A DNA stretch of 64,000 nucleotides from Actinoalloteichus hoggarensis (GCF_002234535.1 NZ_CP022521.1:3844001-3908000); one strand, 5' to 3'; shown: positions 55,493-64,000, counted from the first letter of the stretch. Notes: generated by a model from the sequence alone, not told the origin. Made by a program: numbers and translations.

Positions 55493-56671
55493 TCACAGGA
55501 ACGAGGTGTTGGGCTCCAGACCGCAGAGGATCCGCCCGTAGAGCTCCAGGTTGGTGTTCGGATGCATGATGGCGTGCAGATTCAACGTCTGCACGTCCCG
55601 CTCGATACGCTGGATAGGCACGTCGCGGTAGATCGAGGAGCCGCCGCTGGCGGTGTTCAGCACGTCGACGGCCTCCTTGGCGCGCAGGCACACCGCGCCG
55701 ACGTCGAGCCGGACTCGGGCCCGTTCCTCCACCGTCCATTCTTCGGCGGCGCCCTTCTCGTCCACCATCGCGGCAGCTCGCCGGGCATGGAACTCGGCCT
55801 CGTCGATCTTGGTCACCGCCTCGCCGACCTGAAGATGGGTGAGGGGCGCCGTGCTCTGATCGTCGTACGACGTGTAGGTGATCTTCCGTCCCGGGAGCCG
55901 CTCGAAGAAGGCCTCCTTCGCCGCCTTCGCCAGCCCCAGCGCCGTCGCTCCGACGGTCGTGGCCGCCGTGGGCATGAAGGGCGCGCGATACATCGGGGAG
56001 TCCGCATTGCGGACGGAACGGTGTCGGCCGCCCAGCACCGGTCCCAGCGGCAGCACCCGCTCCTGCGGGACGAACAGGTTCTCGGCGGCGGTGGTGACGC
56101 TGCCCGAGCCGCGCAGGCCCGCGGTGTGCCAGTCGTCGATGATCGCGAGGTCCGACAGCGGGATGAGCGTCATGATCGGTTCGAGTTCGCCCTCGGCGTT
56201 CGGCATCACGGCGGCGTTGGTGTTCCAGTGACTCTGGGTCGCGCCGCTGTTGAACGCCCACCGCCCGGTCAGCAGCACACCGCCGTCCGTCGGCGTCGCC
56301 ATCGCGCTGGGACTCAGGATGCCGCTGACCCGCACGTCCGGCGTGGCGAACACCTCGTCCTGCACGTCGTCGGGGAACATCCCGACCATCCAGGTGCTGA
56401 TCGCCCAGACCGCGACCGTCCACGAGGTCGAGCCGTCGCCTCGGGCCAGTTCGGCGAGCACGTCGACCAAGGTCCGCAGATCGGACTCGCCGCCGCCGTG
56501 ATGAGCGGGCATCCGCATTCGCAGAAGGCCCGAATCCGTGAGGGCCTGGATCGTCTCCTCGTGCAGGCGTCGGTTCTCCTCCTGCCACAGCGCATGTCGC
56601 CGGAGGACCGGCACCAGCGTCGATGCTCGATCGAGCAGTTCGGCGGAGTCGAGCCCTCGGGTCGACGTCAT
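55493..56671 (-). CDS. Acyl-CoA-dehydrogenase-fold flavin monooxygenase-like protein 2
   Basis: A 392-residue group D flavoprotein. N-terminal helices (ALTDSGLLRMRMPAHHGGGE), beta domain (LLTGRWAFNSGATQSHWNTN, GLRGSGSVTTAAENLFVPQE) and a C-terminal helical bundle with NTASGGSSIY are visible. It shares the fold, not close identity, with the protein at 39081. It probably oxygenates a phenol, amine or carbon centre using reduced flavin from an unlinked reductase. The ATG at 56671 follows CGAGGAGG; longer in-frame extensions are not homologous. It is the first gene of the four-gene minus-strand unit. Confidence 0.86.
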   Translation of the reverse strand: MTSTRGLDSAELLDRASTLVPVLRRHALWQEENRRLHEETIQALTDSGLLRMRMPAHHGGGESDLRTLVDVLAELARGDGSTSWTVAVWAISTWMVGMFPDDVQDEVFATPDVRVSGILSPSAMATPTDGGVLLTGRWAFNSGATQSHWNTNAAVMPNAEGELEPIMTLIPLSDLAIIDDWHTAGLRGSGSVTTAAENLFVPQERVLPLGPVLGGRHRSVRNADSPMYRAPFMPTAATTVGATALGLAKAAKEAFFERLPGRKITYTSYDDQSTAPLTHLQVGEAVTKIDEAEFHARRAAAMVDEKGAAEEWTVEERARVRLDVGAVCLRAKEAVDVLNTASGGSSIYRDVPIQRIERDVQTLNLHAIMHPNTNLELYGRILCGLEPNTSFL

Positions 56672-57129
56672 CAGAATCCTCCTCGGTGAACGCGGCCGGA
56701 CCGGGTACCCGCCGGTGTCACTGGTCGCGACGCCGGGTCGGCCGCTGATCGGTACGTGCGTCGGTGCGGTCTCCACGAGGCGTCGCCGCCCGCCCGCACC
56801 AAGAGAAACCCTGGCATCCCGCAGGACGACGTGACATCTCCCGAATTGCGATCTCGCGACCGCACCGCCAATCCCGATCGACGTGATCACGGCCGCGAGT
56901 CCGAAGACGACGGACGTCGAGTCGTCGGCGCATCACCGGCCCCGGCATCGGACCAGGATCCGCCCACGGGGAATTCGACACCGCGCGCGGCCGCACCGCT
57001 TCGAGGACGCGGCATTTCCCGGGGAACGAGCGGTCGGCTGATGTCGAGGAATCAACGGCGGCTCCGACCTCTACTCGACAAGGGACCCTCGGGCATCCCG
57101 CCACCGTTGTGATCGAGGAAGGAACTCCC
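56672..57129. promoter_or_regulatory. Divergent promoter region, flavoprotein operon / MFS exporter
   Basis: A 458-bp intergenic region with promoters presumably for both directions. No gene or strong repeat was recognised. Confidence 0.45.
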
Positions 57130-58746
57130 ATGCAGGACGCGAATCCAGCCGCGACAGGTCAGAAAGCGGGGCGTCGGGAATGGATAGGGCTGGCGGTGCT
57201 CGCTCTCCCGACTCTGCTGATGGCATTGGACATCGGCGCGCTGTTCCTCGCACTGCCACACCTGACGGCCGACCTCGGCACCACGAGCACACAACAGCTC
57301 TGGATCACCGACATCTACGGCTTCCTGCTGGCGGGCCTGCTCATCACGATGGGCTCGCTCGGTGACCGCATCGGACGGCGCAAGCTGCTGCTGATCGGCG
57401 GAGCGGCGTTCGGCGTCGCCTCGGTGGTGGCCGCGTACGCGCCGACGGCGGAGACCCTGATCGCCGCCAGGGCGCTGCTCGGCATCGCCGGGGCGACCCT
57501 CGGCCCGTCGACCCTGGCCCTGATCACCAACATGTTCCGCGACGCCAGGGAACGCGGTGTGGCGATCGCGCTGTGGATGACCTGCATGATGGGCGGTGCA
57601 TCGCTGGGCCCTGTCCTCGGCGGCGTGATGCTGGAGTACTTCTGGTGGGGATCGGTGTTCCTCCTCGGTGTGCCGGTCATGCTCCTGCTGTTGGTGATGG
57701 GACCGCTGCTGCTGCCCGAGTACCGGGCCCCGCAGGCCGGGCGGATCGACCTGTTCAGCGTCGTGCTGTCCCTGGGCGCCATCCTGCCGATCATCTACGG
57801 GATCAAGCAGCTGGCGACGAGCTTCGACAGCAGCCCAGTGGAGGGGCTCGTCGCCCTCGTCGCGGGCCTGGCGATCGGCACCGTGTTCGTCCGCCGCCAG
57901 CTGCGACTCGAAGACCCGCTGTTGGATCTCCGACTCTTCCGCAACAGTTCCGTCAGCACCGTTCTGGGCGCGGGCCTGTTGACGTCGGCGAGCATGGGCG
58001 GCATCGGGATGCTGTCGAGTCAGTACCTCCAGACGGTCCTCGGGCTCTCCCCCGCGCAGTCGGCGCTGTGGTACGCCCCGATGGGCATCGGCACCGCGGT
58101 GGGCTCACTGCTGACGCCGGTCCTCACCCGACGGATAAGACAGAGCACCCTGATCGTCGGCGGCCTGGTGTTCTCCCTGAGCGGGTTCGTCCTGCTGGCC
58201 TTGGCGCCCTCGGCGGGCGGGCTCGTCCAGGTGGTCATCGGCATCACCGTCATCGCGGTCGGGTCCGGTCCGCTCTTCGTGTTGGGCGCGGGTCTGGTCG
58301 TCGGTTCGGTGGAGCCGGAGAAGGCCGGGTCGGCGGCGTCGATCTCGGAGACCTGCTCCACCTTCGGATCCACCTTCGGCATCGCCGTCCTCGGCACCAT
58401 CGGCGCAGCGGTGTACGGCACGCAGATGCGCGATTCCATGGTCGAGGGCATCCCTGCGGACGCGGCCGAGACAGCGAGCCAGACAGTGGCCGGAGCCGCG
58501 CTCGCCGCGGAGGGGCTGCCGGGAGCACAGGCGGCGGAGCTGCTGAGATCGGCGCACGAGGCCTTCACGAACGGACTCAACACGAGCGCCGTGGTCAGCG
58601 GACTCATCGCCGTCACTTTGGCGATTCTCACGGCGCGGATCCTGCGGCGTAAGGAGGCCGCGACGGCGAACCGGCCTGCCGGCCAGGAGGCAGCCCCGCA
58701 GGAGGCCGGTGCGGCTGACGAGGAGCCGCTCAAGGCCGACGGCTGA
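57130..58746 (+). CDS. MFS drug exporter, 14-TM (DHA2/QacA type), copy 2
   Basis: A 538-residue transporter with motif A (GSLGDRIGRRKLLLIG) and GASLGPVLGGVMLEYFWWG, and 14 hydrophobic segments. GAGGAAGGAA precedes the ATG at 57130. Long stretches are identical or near-identical to the 20487 exporter (REWxGLAVLALPTLL, TSTQQLWITDIYGF, FWWGSVFLLGVPVM). It sits within the biosynthetic locus and is the likely product exporter and self-resistance pump, comparable in type to exporters found in enediyne and anthracycline clusters. Confidence 0.93.
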   Translation: MQDANPAATGQKAGRREWIGLAVLALPTLLMALDIGALFLALPHLTADLGTTSTQQLWITDIYGFLLAGLLITMGSLGDRIGRRKLLLIGGAAFGVASVVAAYAPTAETLIAARALLGIAGATLGPSTLALITNMFRDARERGVAIALWMTCMMGGASLGPVLGGVMLEYFWWGSVFLLGVPVMLLLLVMGPLLLPEYRAPQAGRIDLFSVVLSLGAILPIIYGIKQLATSFDSSPVEGLVALVAGLAIGTVFVRRQLRLEDPLLDLRLFRNSSVSTVLGAGLLTSASMGGIGMLSSQYLQTVLGLSPAQSALWYAPMGIGTAVGSLLTPVLTRRIRQSTLIVGGLVFSLSGFVLLALAPSAGGLVQVVIGITVIAVGSGPLFVLGAGLVVGSVEPEKAGSAASISETCSTFGSTFGIAVLGTIGAAVYGTQMRDSMVEGIPADAAETASQTVAGAALAAEGLPGAQAAELLRSAHEAFTNGLNTSAVVSGLIAVTLAILTARILRRKEAATANRPAGQEAAPQEAGAADEEPLKADG

Positions 58747-58973
58747 GGACGGGCGGCGGGGAGCGAGAGTGTCGAGCTCCCCGCCGACTCCACACAGGCC
58801 GGGGCGGCGAGGGCATGTCCGCCGGAGGGGCCGCCCGAACGGGATCGGTCATCCGACACCCTCACATCGGCGGGCAGTCGACCGCACGACGCGCCCGCCC
58901 TCCCCGCATGCGTCCTGCCGCCGGTCCAGAGCGGGGCCGACCGTGCCGACACACGGCCGCCTCCCGCCGCGCG

Positions 58974-60089
58974 TCAGCCGCCGCCCGTGAGCTCCGCCAC
59001 GATCGCGCCGATGCCGTCCACCGGGCTGGGCGCGAACGGGTCGAACCGGTTCTTGGTCAACGCGACCGTGACCCCGGTAGAGGAGTCCGCGTAAGCGGCG
59101 CTGCCGCCCATCCCGACCATGCCGAACACTCCGGGAGTCGCCTCGGAGGTCGTGCCGGGCCTGCCGACGTTGTAGCCGAGCGCCTTCGGGTAGGCGTGCC
59201 CCGTGACCTGGTCGACGTCGCGAGTCTGCACGGCGCTGATCTCCCGCAGTCGCGCGGGCGACACCAGCCGCACCCCGTCGACCTCCCCGAGCAGCGCGGC
59301 GTACATCCGGGCGACGGCCCGAGCCGTCATCGTGCCGCCTGCCGGGATGTCGGCGGTCAGCACGTCCCGGCGATTGCCGTAGGCGGCGGTGGGCATCACC
59401 GCGGTGGGCACCGCTGCGAACAACGGGAAGTCCGGCGGCATCGCGGCGAACATCGCGGCGCTGTCGGCCGCGTCCGTCAGCACCGCCAGCCGTTCGAGGT
59501 CGGACTCGGGGACGCCGAAGAAGAGTTCGTCGGCGATGCCCAGCGGTACGGTGATCTCCTCGCGTAGCACCGTGGAGATGGGGGTGCCGGTGGCCCGGCG
59601 GACCACTTCTCCGACGAGGTAGCCGTAGGTCTGCGCGTGGTATCCCGTCCTGGTCCCCGGCTCCCACCACGGTTCGGTGTCGGCGATCCGGGCGCAGGTG
59701 ACGTCCCAGTCGCAGAGGTCCTCCGGAGTGGTCGCTTGTGGCAGCCCCGGCACTCCGGCCGAGTGCGTCAGCACATGCCGCAGGGTGGTTCGTTCCTTGC
59801 CATGAGCCGCGAACTCCGGCCACAATCGCGCGATCGGTTCGTCATAGTCGAGCACGCCACGATCGACGAGCACATGCACGACGGTGGACGTCACGCCCTT
59901 GCCGGTGGAGAAGCTGTTGAACGGGGTGCTGGACAGCACCGGCCGACCGGTCGCCGGATCGGATACCCCGGCGACCGCGTCGACGATCAGTTCGCCATGT
60001 CGATACGCCGCCACCTGGACGCCGATCTCCGTTCCGGAGTCCACCAGCCGATCGATCGCCTCCTGGACCAGCTTCTGCACGTCGTTCAT
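58974..60089 (-). CDS. Beta-lactamase-fold serine hydrolase 1
   Basis: A 371-residue class C beta-lactamase/EstB-type protein. The nucleophile is Ser in SFSTGKGVTS (SxxK), an active-site Tyr lies in YHAQTYGYLVGEV, and the late VFGMVGMGGSAAYADS segment corresponds to the third motif. No signal peptide is seen, so it is cytoplasmic and unlikely to be a periplasmic antibiotic-resistance enzyme. In biosynthetic loci this fold also provides esterases and acyltransferases (LovD type). GAGGTGAT precedes the ATG. It lies downstream of the second copy (60490), 400 bp away. Confidence 0.88.
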   Translation of the reverse strand: MNDVQKLVQEAIDRLVDSGTEIGVQVAAYRHGELIVDAVAGVSDPATGRPVLSSTPFNSFSTGKGVTSTVVHVLVDRGVLDYDEPIARLWPEFAAHGKERTTLRHVLTHSAGVPGLPQATTPEDLCDWDVTCARIADTEPWWEPGTRTGYHAQTYGYLVGEVVRRATGTPISTVLREEITVPLGIADELFFGVPESDLERLAVLTDAADSAAMFAAMPPDFPLFAAVPTAVMPTAAYGNRRDVLTADIPAGGTMTARAVARMYAALLGEVDGVRLVSPARLREISAVQTRDVDQVTGHAYPKALGYNVGRPGTTSEATPGVFGMVGMGGSAAYADSSTGVTVALTKNRFDPFAPSPVDGIGAIVAELTGGG

Positions 60090-60489
60090 GGTCGATCACC
60101 TCGTCCGCATCGTCTTCCGGCGCATCCGGCGCCCTGTGCAGAAGAGGTCGGAACAGGCCTCGCCGACTCGACAGCCGACATCGCGACGTCCGGCAGGGTC
60201 GGTGCCGCCGTGCGGCCGTCTCGGCGGGCCCGTCCGGCACCGCGGGAGCGGGCTCATGTGGTGGGGAACAGGCGCTAGCCGTAGCAGCACACCACGTCCT
60301 GCCAGGACTTATCCGGCCGTCGACCGTGCCGCGGCCCCGGTGTCGAGCCGGATGGTCCGGCCGTCGCGACCACATCGTGACCGCACGAGACGCCTTCGAG
60401 ACCGGCCGGGTCCAGCCAGCCGATTTCGCTCGTCCGGGTGACAGGTCGGCCTGAGTTCCGTCCTGCCCGGCGGAGCGTCCACCCGCTGC
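60090..60489. other. 400-bp gap between two serine hydrolase genes
   Basis: The two genes are codirectional but separated by 400 bp without a recognisable ORF, so the downstream gene may have its own promoter. Nothing else is seen. Confidence 0.4.
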
Positions 60490-61698
60490 TCAGTCGTCGA
60501 TCGCCTGATACACCGACGTCCAGAAGTCGACATAGAGCCCCGTGCTCGACGGCGGTGCGAGGCGTTGAGCCATCAGGATCGCCACCATGTCCTCGGCCGG
60601 ATCGCAGTACCAGGAGGTCGTGAAGCCGCCGTCCCATCCGAACCGCCCCGGAGTCGCGGCGAGGATGTCCCGATTGGTGACCACGGACAACCCGAAGCCC
60701 CATCCTCGGTTGTCCCAGTAGCCGGGGAAGAACCCCGACCGTGCCTTCTGCTCGGGCGTGAGCTGGTCTGTCGTCATCATCTCCACGGAGGCTCTGGAGA
60801 GGATGCGCTCACCCTCGCAGGCTCCCTTGTTCAGCAGCATCCGACCGAAGGCCAGGTAGTCGTCCGCCGTGGAGACGAGCCCGGCCGCACCGTCATGGAA
60901 CACCGGCGGGTTCGCGTGCTGTCCACCGGCCGCCTCGTCATAGACCTCCAGCGTCCCGGTGGCATAGTCGACCCAGTAGCTCGTCGAGAGCCGGTCCATC
61001 TTCGCGGGCGGCACGCTGAAACCGGTGTCGTGCATGCCGAGCGGCTCGAAGATCCGCTCACGCAGGAACCGGTCCAACGACTGACCGGACGCTCGCTCGA
61101 TGAGGACGCCGAGCACCTGAGCCCCGGTGTGGTACATCCATTTCTCGCCGGGCTGATGAAGCAGCGGAAGCGTGGCGAACGTGCTGATCCACTCGTCGGA
61201 GGTGTAGGGCGACGGCGGCTTGGGCTTGCCGAGGGCGAGTTGGAGGGCGTCCTGCGCCGCATGGATCGGATAGCCGTCCTTGGGTTCGAGGATGAGCCCG
61301 TATCCCAGCCGGAAGGTCAGCACGTCGCGGACGGTGATCGGCCGCTCGGCGGGGACGGTGTCGTCGACGGGGCCGTCGATGCGCCGCAGAACCCGACGGT
61401 CGGCCAACTCGGGCAGCAGCCCGGTCACCGGCTCGTCCAACCGCAGCCTGCACTCCTCGACGAGGATCATCGCCGCCGCCGCGGTGATCGGCTTCGTCAT
61501 CGACGTGACGCGGAAAATGGTGTCGCGTCGCATCGGCTCCGGACTGTCGAACGCCTGCGTGCCGAGCACGTCGACGTGGGTCTCTCCTCGCCGGTTCACC
61601 AGGGTGACGATGCCCGGCACTTCGTTCTTCTCGACATAACCGGCCATGACGTCGTGCATTCGGCCGAGCCGCGCCTTGGACAAGCCCGCACTGATCAT
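60490..61698 (-). CDS. Beta-lactamase-fold serine hydrolase 2
   Basis: A 402-residue CubicO/EstB-like protein. The SxxK nucleophile is in RVTSMTKPITAA (Ser near residue 67), Tyr lies in WMYHTGAQVLGVLIERASG, and the C-terminal GWDGGFTTSWYCDPAEDM is typical of family VIII esterases. No signal peptide. It is only distantly related to copy 1. Possible roles are ester hydrolysis, acyl transfer or product inactivation. It is divergent from the BBE-like oxidase 3 gene across 309 bp. Confidence 0.88.
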   Translation of the reverse strand: MISAGLSKARLGRMHDVMAGYVEKNEVPGIVTLVNRRGETHVDVLGTQAFDSPEPMRRDTIFRVTSMTKPITAAAAMILVEECRLRLDEPVTGLLPELADRRVLRRIDGPVDDTVPAERPITVRDVLTFRLGYGLILEPKDGYPIHAAQDALQLALGKPKPPSPYTSDEWISTFATLPLLHQPGEKWMYHTGAQVLGVLIERASGQSLDRFLRERIFEPLGMHDTGFSVPPAKMDRLSTSYWVDYATGTLEVYDEAAGGQHANPPVFHDGAAGLVSTADDYLAFGRMLLNKGACEGERILSRASVEMMTTDQLTPEQKARSGFFPGYWDNRGWGFGLSVVTNRDILAATPGRFGWDGGFTTSWYCDPAEDMVAILMAQRLAPPSSTGLYVDFWTSVYQAIDD

Positions 61699-62007
61699 GA
61701 TCTCGTCTCACTCCGTTTCGTCCCGGTCGCTCCGATGCCCGCGGGCCGCCTGTCTCGTATGGATTCGGTGGTCTGCCGCCGAGAACTCCTGCCCCATCGG
61801 CGACTATGGCACTCCGCGCCAGACCACACTCCTTCGATATTGCGGTACCGATTTCCTCCGCCGCGCCGGAGAAATGGTCGACGTCCGTTCGACGTGCACG
61901 ATGTCGACCGCGACCACGCACCCGAGATCGCATTCGGAGAGAAGCATCGAGGAACGGCCCCGTGCGACGGTCTGGCCACCAGCTCCGGCCCTCGTGGAGG
62001 TATCACC
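61699..62007. promoter_or_regulatory. Divergent promoter region, serine hydrolase 2 / BBE oxidase 3
   Basis: A 309-bp intergenic region, locally AT-richer (TTCGATATTGCGGTACCGATT near 61832-61852, here longer than a single box). It probably holds both promoters. Confidence 0.4.
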
Positions 62008-63516
62008 ATGTCCGAGAACGGTGCCGTGATCGTCACGCCCCAGGACCCCCGCTACGCCCGTCTGGCGGAGTGTTACAACCATCGTTTCGTCGGCAGACCG
62101 GACGAGATACGTCTCGTCGCGACGACAGCCCAGGTCGTCGACGCGCTCGCCGAGGCGGTGGCGACCGGACGGCGGCCCGCCGTGCGCAGCGGCGGGCACT
62201 GCTTCGAGGACTTCACCGCCGCGGGCGACGTCCGGATGCTCCTGGACCTCTCCCCCATGGCGGCGGTACGACACGATCCGGAACGTCGGGCCTTCATGAT
62301 CGAGGCCGGCGCCACGCTGGGGCAGGTGTATCAGGTCCTGCACGACGGCTGGGGCGTCACCATCCCGGCCGGCACCTGCTTCGAGGTCGGGGTCGGCGGG
62401 CACATCACCGGTGGCGGGTACGGACACCTCTCCCGCCGGGACGGCCTGGTGGTCGACCACCTGTACGCGATCGAGATCGTCGTCGTCGACGCTGCCGGGC
62501 GGCCGGAGGTGATCGTGGCGACGCGCGACCCCGAGGACCCCCACCGCGCCCTGTGGTGGGCGCACACCGGCGGCGGCGGCGGCAACTTCGGTGTCGTGAC
62601 GCGCTTCTGGCTGCGCTCCCCCGGCGTCGAGTCCGACGATCCCGCCGATCTACTGCCCCGCGCGCCGCGCGCCGTACGCAGGCGCTTCGTCCAGTGGTCC
62701 TGGGACACGATGACCGAAGAACGGTTCGCCCGGCTCGTCGACGGCTACTGCTCCTGGCTGGCCGCCCACAGCGCGCCGGACTCGCCGTACCGGCACCTGT
62801 GGAGCAATCTCATCATCACCCATCGATCGTCGGAGACGTTCGGCATCACCTCGGTGATCGACGCCGACGTGCCCGAGGCGGCCCGGCTGTTGAGCGACCA
62901 CCTCGCCTCGATGACCGAGGCGGTCGACGTCGACCCCGTCGTCGACACCGAGGACGTCGCGGCGTGGATGAGCGAGTGGATGCCCTCCTATAGCTGGCCG
63001 AGCGATCCGCGGGGCCGATACAAGCACAAGGCCGCCTATCTTCGACGTCCGTACTCGCGCGGACAGCTCACGGCGATCTACGACGCCCTCACCGACCCTG
63101 AGTACCACAATCCGGCGGCGTGCCTGGTGCTCACCGCCTTCGGCGGCCGGGTGAACTCGGTGGCACGCGACGCGACCGCGATCCCGCAACGCGACTCGAT
63201 CCTCAAGGCCTCCTATAGCGCCGGGGCGTGGTTCGACGCGGCGGAGGATGACGTCCACATCGCCTGGGTGCGCAGGTACTACCGGAGCGTCTACGCCGAG
63301 AGCGGCGGCGTCCCGGTTCCCGACGATCGATCCGACGGCTCCTACATCAGCTATCCGGACGCCGATCTGGCCGATCCCGAGTGGAACACCTCGGGAGTCC
63401 CCTGGCACGTCCTCTATTACAAGGACAACTATCACCGTCTCGCGCGGGTCAAGGCGAGGTACGACCCCCGTGACGTATTCCGTCACGCTCTCTCGGTGCG
63501 GCCGGCGTCGGACTGA
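62008..63516 (+). CDS. BBE-like FAD-linked oxidase 3 (bicovalent flavin)
   Basis: A 502-residue oxidase with both covalent FAD residues of the bicovalent class: His64 in VRSGGHCFEDF and Cys124 in PAGTCFEVGVGGHITGGGYG. The C-terminal YYKDNYHRLARVKARYDPRDVF motif is intact. The sequence fits aclacinomycin-oxidoreductase-like (AknOx) enzymes, which raise the flavin potential to oxidise difficult alcohols or form new rings. GTGGAGG before the ATG at 62008 fixes the start; the long upstream in-frame extension is chance. It is convergent with the acyltransferase gene. Confidence 0.93.
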   Translation: MSENGAVIVTPQDPRYARLAECYNHRFVGRPDEIRLVATTAQVVDALAEAVATGRRPAVRSGGHCFEDFTAAGDVRMLLDLSPMAAVRHDPERRAFMIEAGATLGQVYQVLHDGWGVTIPAGTCFEVGVGGHITGGGYGHLSRRDGLVVDHLYAIEIVVVDAAGRPEVIVATRDPEDPHRALWWAHTGGGGGNFGVVTRFWLRSPGVESDDPADLLPRAPRAVRRRFVQWSWDTMTEERFARLVDGYCSWLAAHSAPDSPYRHLWSNLIITHRSSETFGITSVIDADVPEAARLLSDHLASMTEAVDVDPVVDTEDVAAWMSEWMPSYSWPSDPRGRYKHKAAYLRRPYSRGQLTAIYDALTDPEYHNPAACLVLTAFGGRVNSVARDATAIPQRDSILKASYSAGAWFDAAEDDVHIAWVRRYYRSVYAESGGVPVPDDRSDGSYISYPDADLADPEWNTSGVPWHVLYYKDNYHRLARVKARYDPRDVFRHALSVRPASD

Positions 63517-63563
63517 GCCCCGGCCGGGTCGCCGTGAACCGGCGTGCGCACCTCGCCGTCCGG

Positions 63564-63583
63564 GACCGGCGCCCTGGCCGGTC
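63564..63583. terminator. Hairpin between convergent genes
   Basis: GACCGGC and GCCGGTC form a 7-bp stem with a 6-base loop, between BBE oxidase 3 and the acyltransferase gene, just overlapping the latter's stop codon. No T-tract. Confidence 0.45.
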
Positions 63584-64000
63584 ACCCCTCCGCACGACTC
63601 GGCGGGGCCGGGTCGGCTCGTCGTCGACCACGCAGCCGCAGTGCGGGACGTTCGACGGCGTGCAGGCTGATCAACGACACCACGATGCTGCCGGCGAGCA
63701 CGAAGGCGAGCAGTTCCCAGAAGCCGACCTGGCCGCGGAACATCTGTGACGGCACCGGAACGTTGCCGAAGGCGCTTCCGTTGGCGAACCACAGGTGGAT
63801 GAACAGCACGTGCCACAGATACATGCCGTACGAGATGCGGCCGAGGAACAGCACCACCCGGTTGCCGAGGACGGCCGTCATCAGTCGTGATCGCGCGGCG
63901 GGCACCGTCAACGGCAGGATGATCAGCACGGCGAACGCCAGCAGCAGGACGTTCTCCACCAACTCCTGAGTCATGCCGCCCCACGTCCCGTCCCCGGGCT
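63582..64000 (-). CDS. Membrane acyltransferase (acyltransferase 3 type), C-terminal part, cut by right edge
   Basis: The frame stays open to the window edge, so the Met at 63974 is probably internal and the gene continues to the right. The visible 139 or so residues show membrane segments (VLLLAFAVLIILPLTV, FWELLAFVLAGSIVVSLISL) and the family motif FLGRISYGMYLWHVLFIH, ending in HAVERPALRLRGRRR. Acyltransferase 3 proteins O-acylate sugars, macrolides or cell-wall polymers at the membrane. It may tailor the product or be the first gene beyond the cluster. Confidence 0.88.
   Translation of the reverse strand, partial: PGDGTWGGMTQELVENVLLLAFAVLIILPLTVPAARSRLMTAVLGNRVVLFLGRISYGMYLWHVLFIHLWFANGSAFGNVPVPSQMFRGQVGFWELLAFVLAGSIVVSLISLHAVERPALRLRGRRRADPAPPSRAEG

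Noticed and set aside
54141-56588. 815-codon open frame containing the P450
   Set aside because: The N-terminal 400 codons are out-of-frame sequence of the flavoprotein gene; the P450 starts at 55394 after GGAGG, so this is not a natural fusion.
58974-61698. Beta-lactam resistance genes
   Set aside because: Both proteins lack export signals and look like cytoplasmic EstB/CubicO-type esterases or acyltransferases.
60565-62007. Long plus-strand extension upstream of BBE oxidase 3
   Set aside because: It is antisense to serine hydrolase 2, and a strong ribosome binding site marks the real start at 62008.
26992-64000. An enediyne cluster
   Set aside because: Only the beta-tyrosine branch is seen; no PKSE, no E-cassette genes and no apoprotein are in the window, so the label would over-reach.

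Overview
The window is very GC-rich and strongly codon-biased, with many ORFs and frequent GTG starts. It carries an AfsR-type NB-ARC/TPR regulator, TetR and GntR regulators, sigma factors and a natural-product locus. This points to a filamentous actinomycete, probably of the Pseudonocardiales/Streptomyces type; the genus cannot be fixed from the sequence. No rRNA, tRNA or insertion sequence was seen.

Left part (1-26 kb), mostly accessory or housekeeping genes: the 3' part of an AfsR-like regulator; an aldo/keto reductase; a small hypothetical; an RluA-type pseudouridine synthase followed by a phosphoribosyltransferase; an alpha/beta hydrolase; a frameshifted PCMT-family methyltransferase pseudogene (about 7.69-8.76 kb); two tandem secreted peptidoglycan-binding paralogues; a membrane protein; a divergent NmrA reductase/TetR pair; an ankyrin protein; three adjacent short tandem-repeat arrays; a GH36 alpha-galactosidase with a low-complexity insertion; a 23-bp-period repeat array; a membrane protein; an ageing CRISPR array (about 19.59-20.10 kb) with no cas genes in the window; a 14-TM MFS exporter convergent with an ECF sigma factor; then a C45 acyltransferase/hydrolase and GNAT pair divergent from a GntR-TetR fusion regulator with a perfect palindromic operator.

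Right part (about 27-64 kb), a biosynthetic gene cluster. Its core resembles the beta-tyrosine branch of C-1027-type enediyne pathways: an SgcC4-like MIO tyrosine aminomutase, a C*-A-T NRPS (counterpart of the SgcC1 adenylation step), an SgcC-like HpaB-family hydroxylase, an SgcC2-like free-standing carrier protein and an SgcC5-like free-standing condensation enzyme. No enediyne PKS, halogenase or sugar genes are in the window. Around the core lie an aminobenzoate/benzoate-type CoA ligase, an arylamine N-acetyltransferase homologue, tryptophan 2,3-dioxygenase, a DGPF/YCII protein, three BBE-like FAD oxidases, two acyl-CoA-dehydrogenase-fold flavin monooxygenase-like proteins, an SDR, a DUF2306-type membrane protein, two methyltransferases, a solute-binding-protein homologue lacking a signal peptide, a zinc alcohol dehydrogenase, a P450 with an unusual I-helix, an MFS exporter paralogous to the one at 20.5 kb, two beta-lactamase-fold serine hydrolases and, cut by the right edge, a membrane acyltransferase.

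Working model (inference): tyrosine is converted to beta-tyrosine, activated, held on a carrier, ring-hydroxylated and transferred by the SgcC5-like enzyme to an acceptor. Tryptophan-derived kynurenine/anthranilate, activated by the CoA ligase, may supply a second aromatic unit joined by the NAT homologue. The oxidases then tailor the product and the MFS protein exports it. The acceptor scaffold is not in the window, so the product is unknown and could be new.
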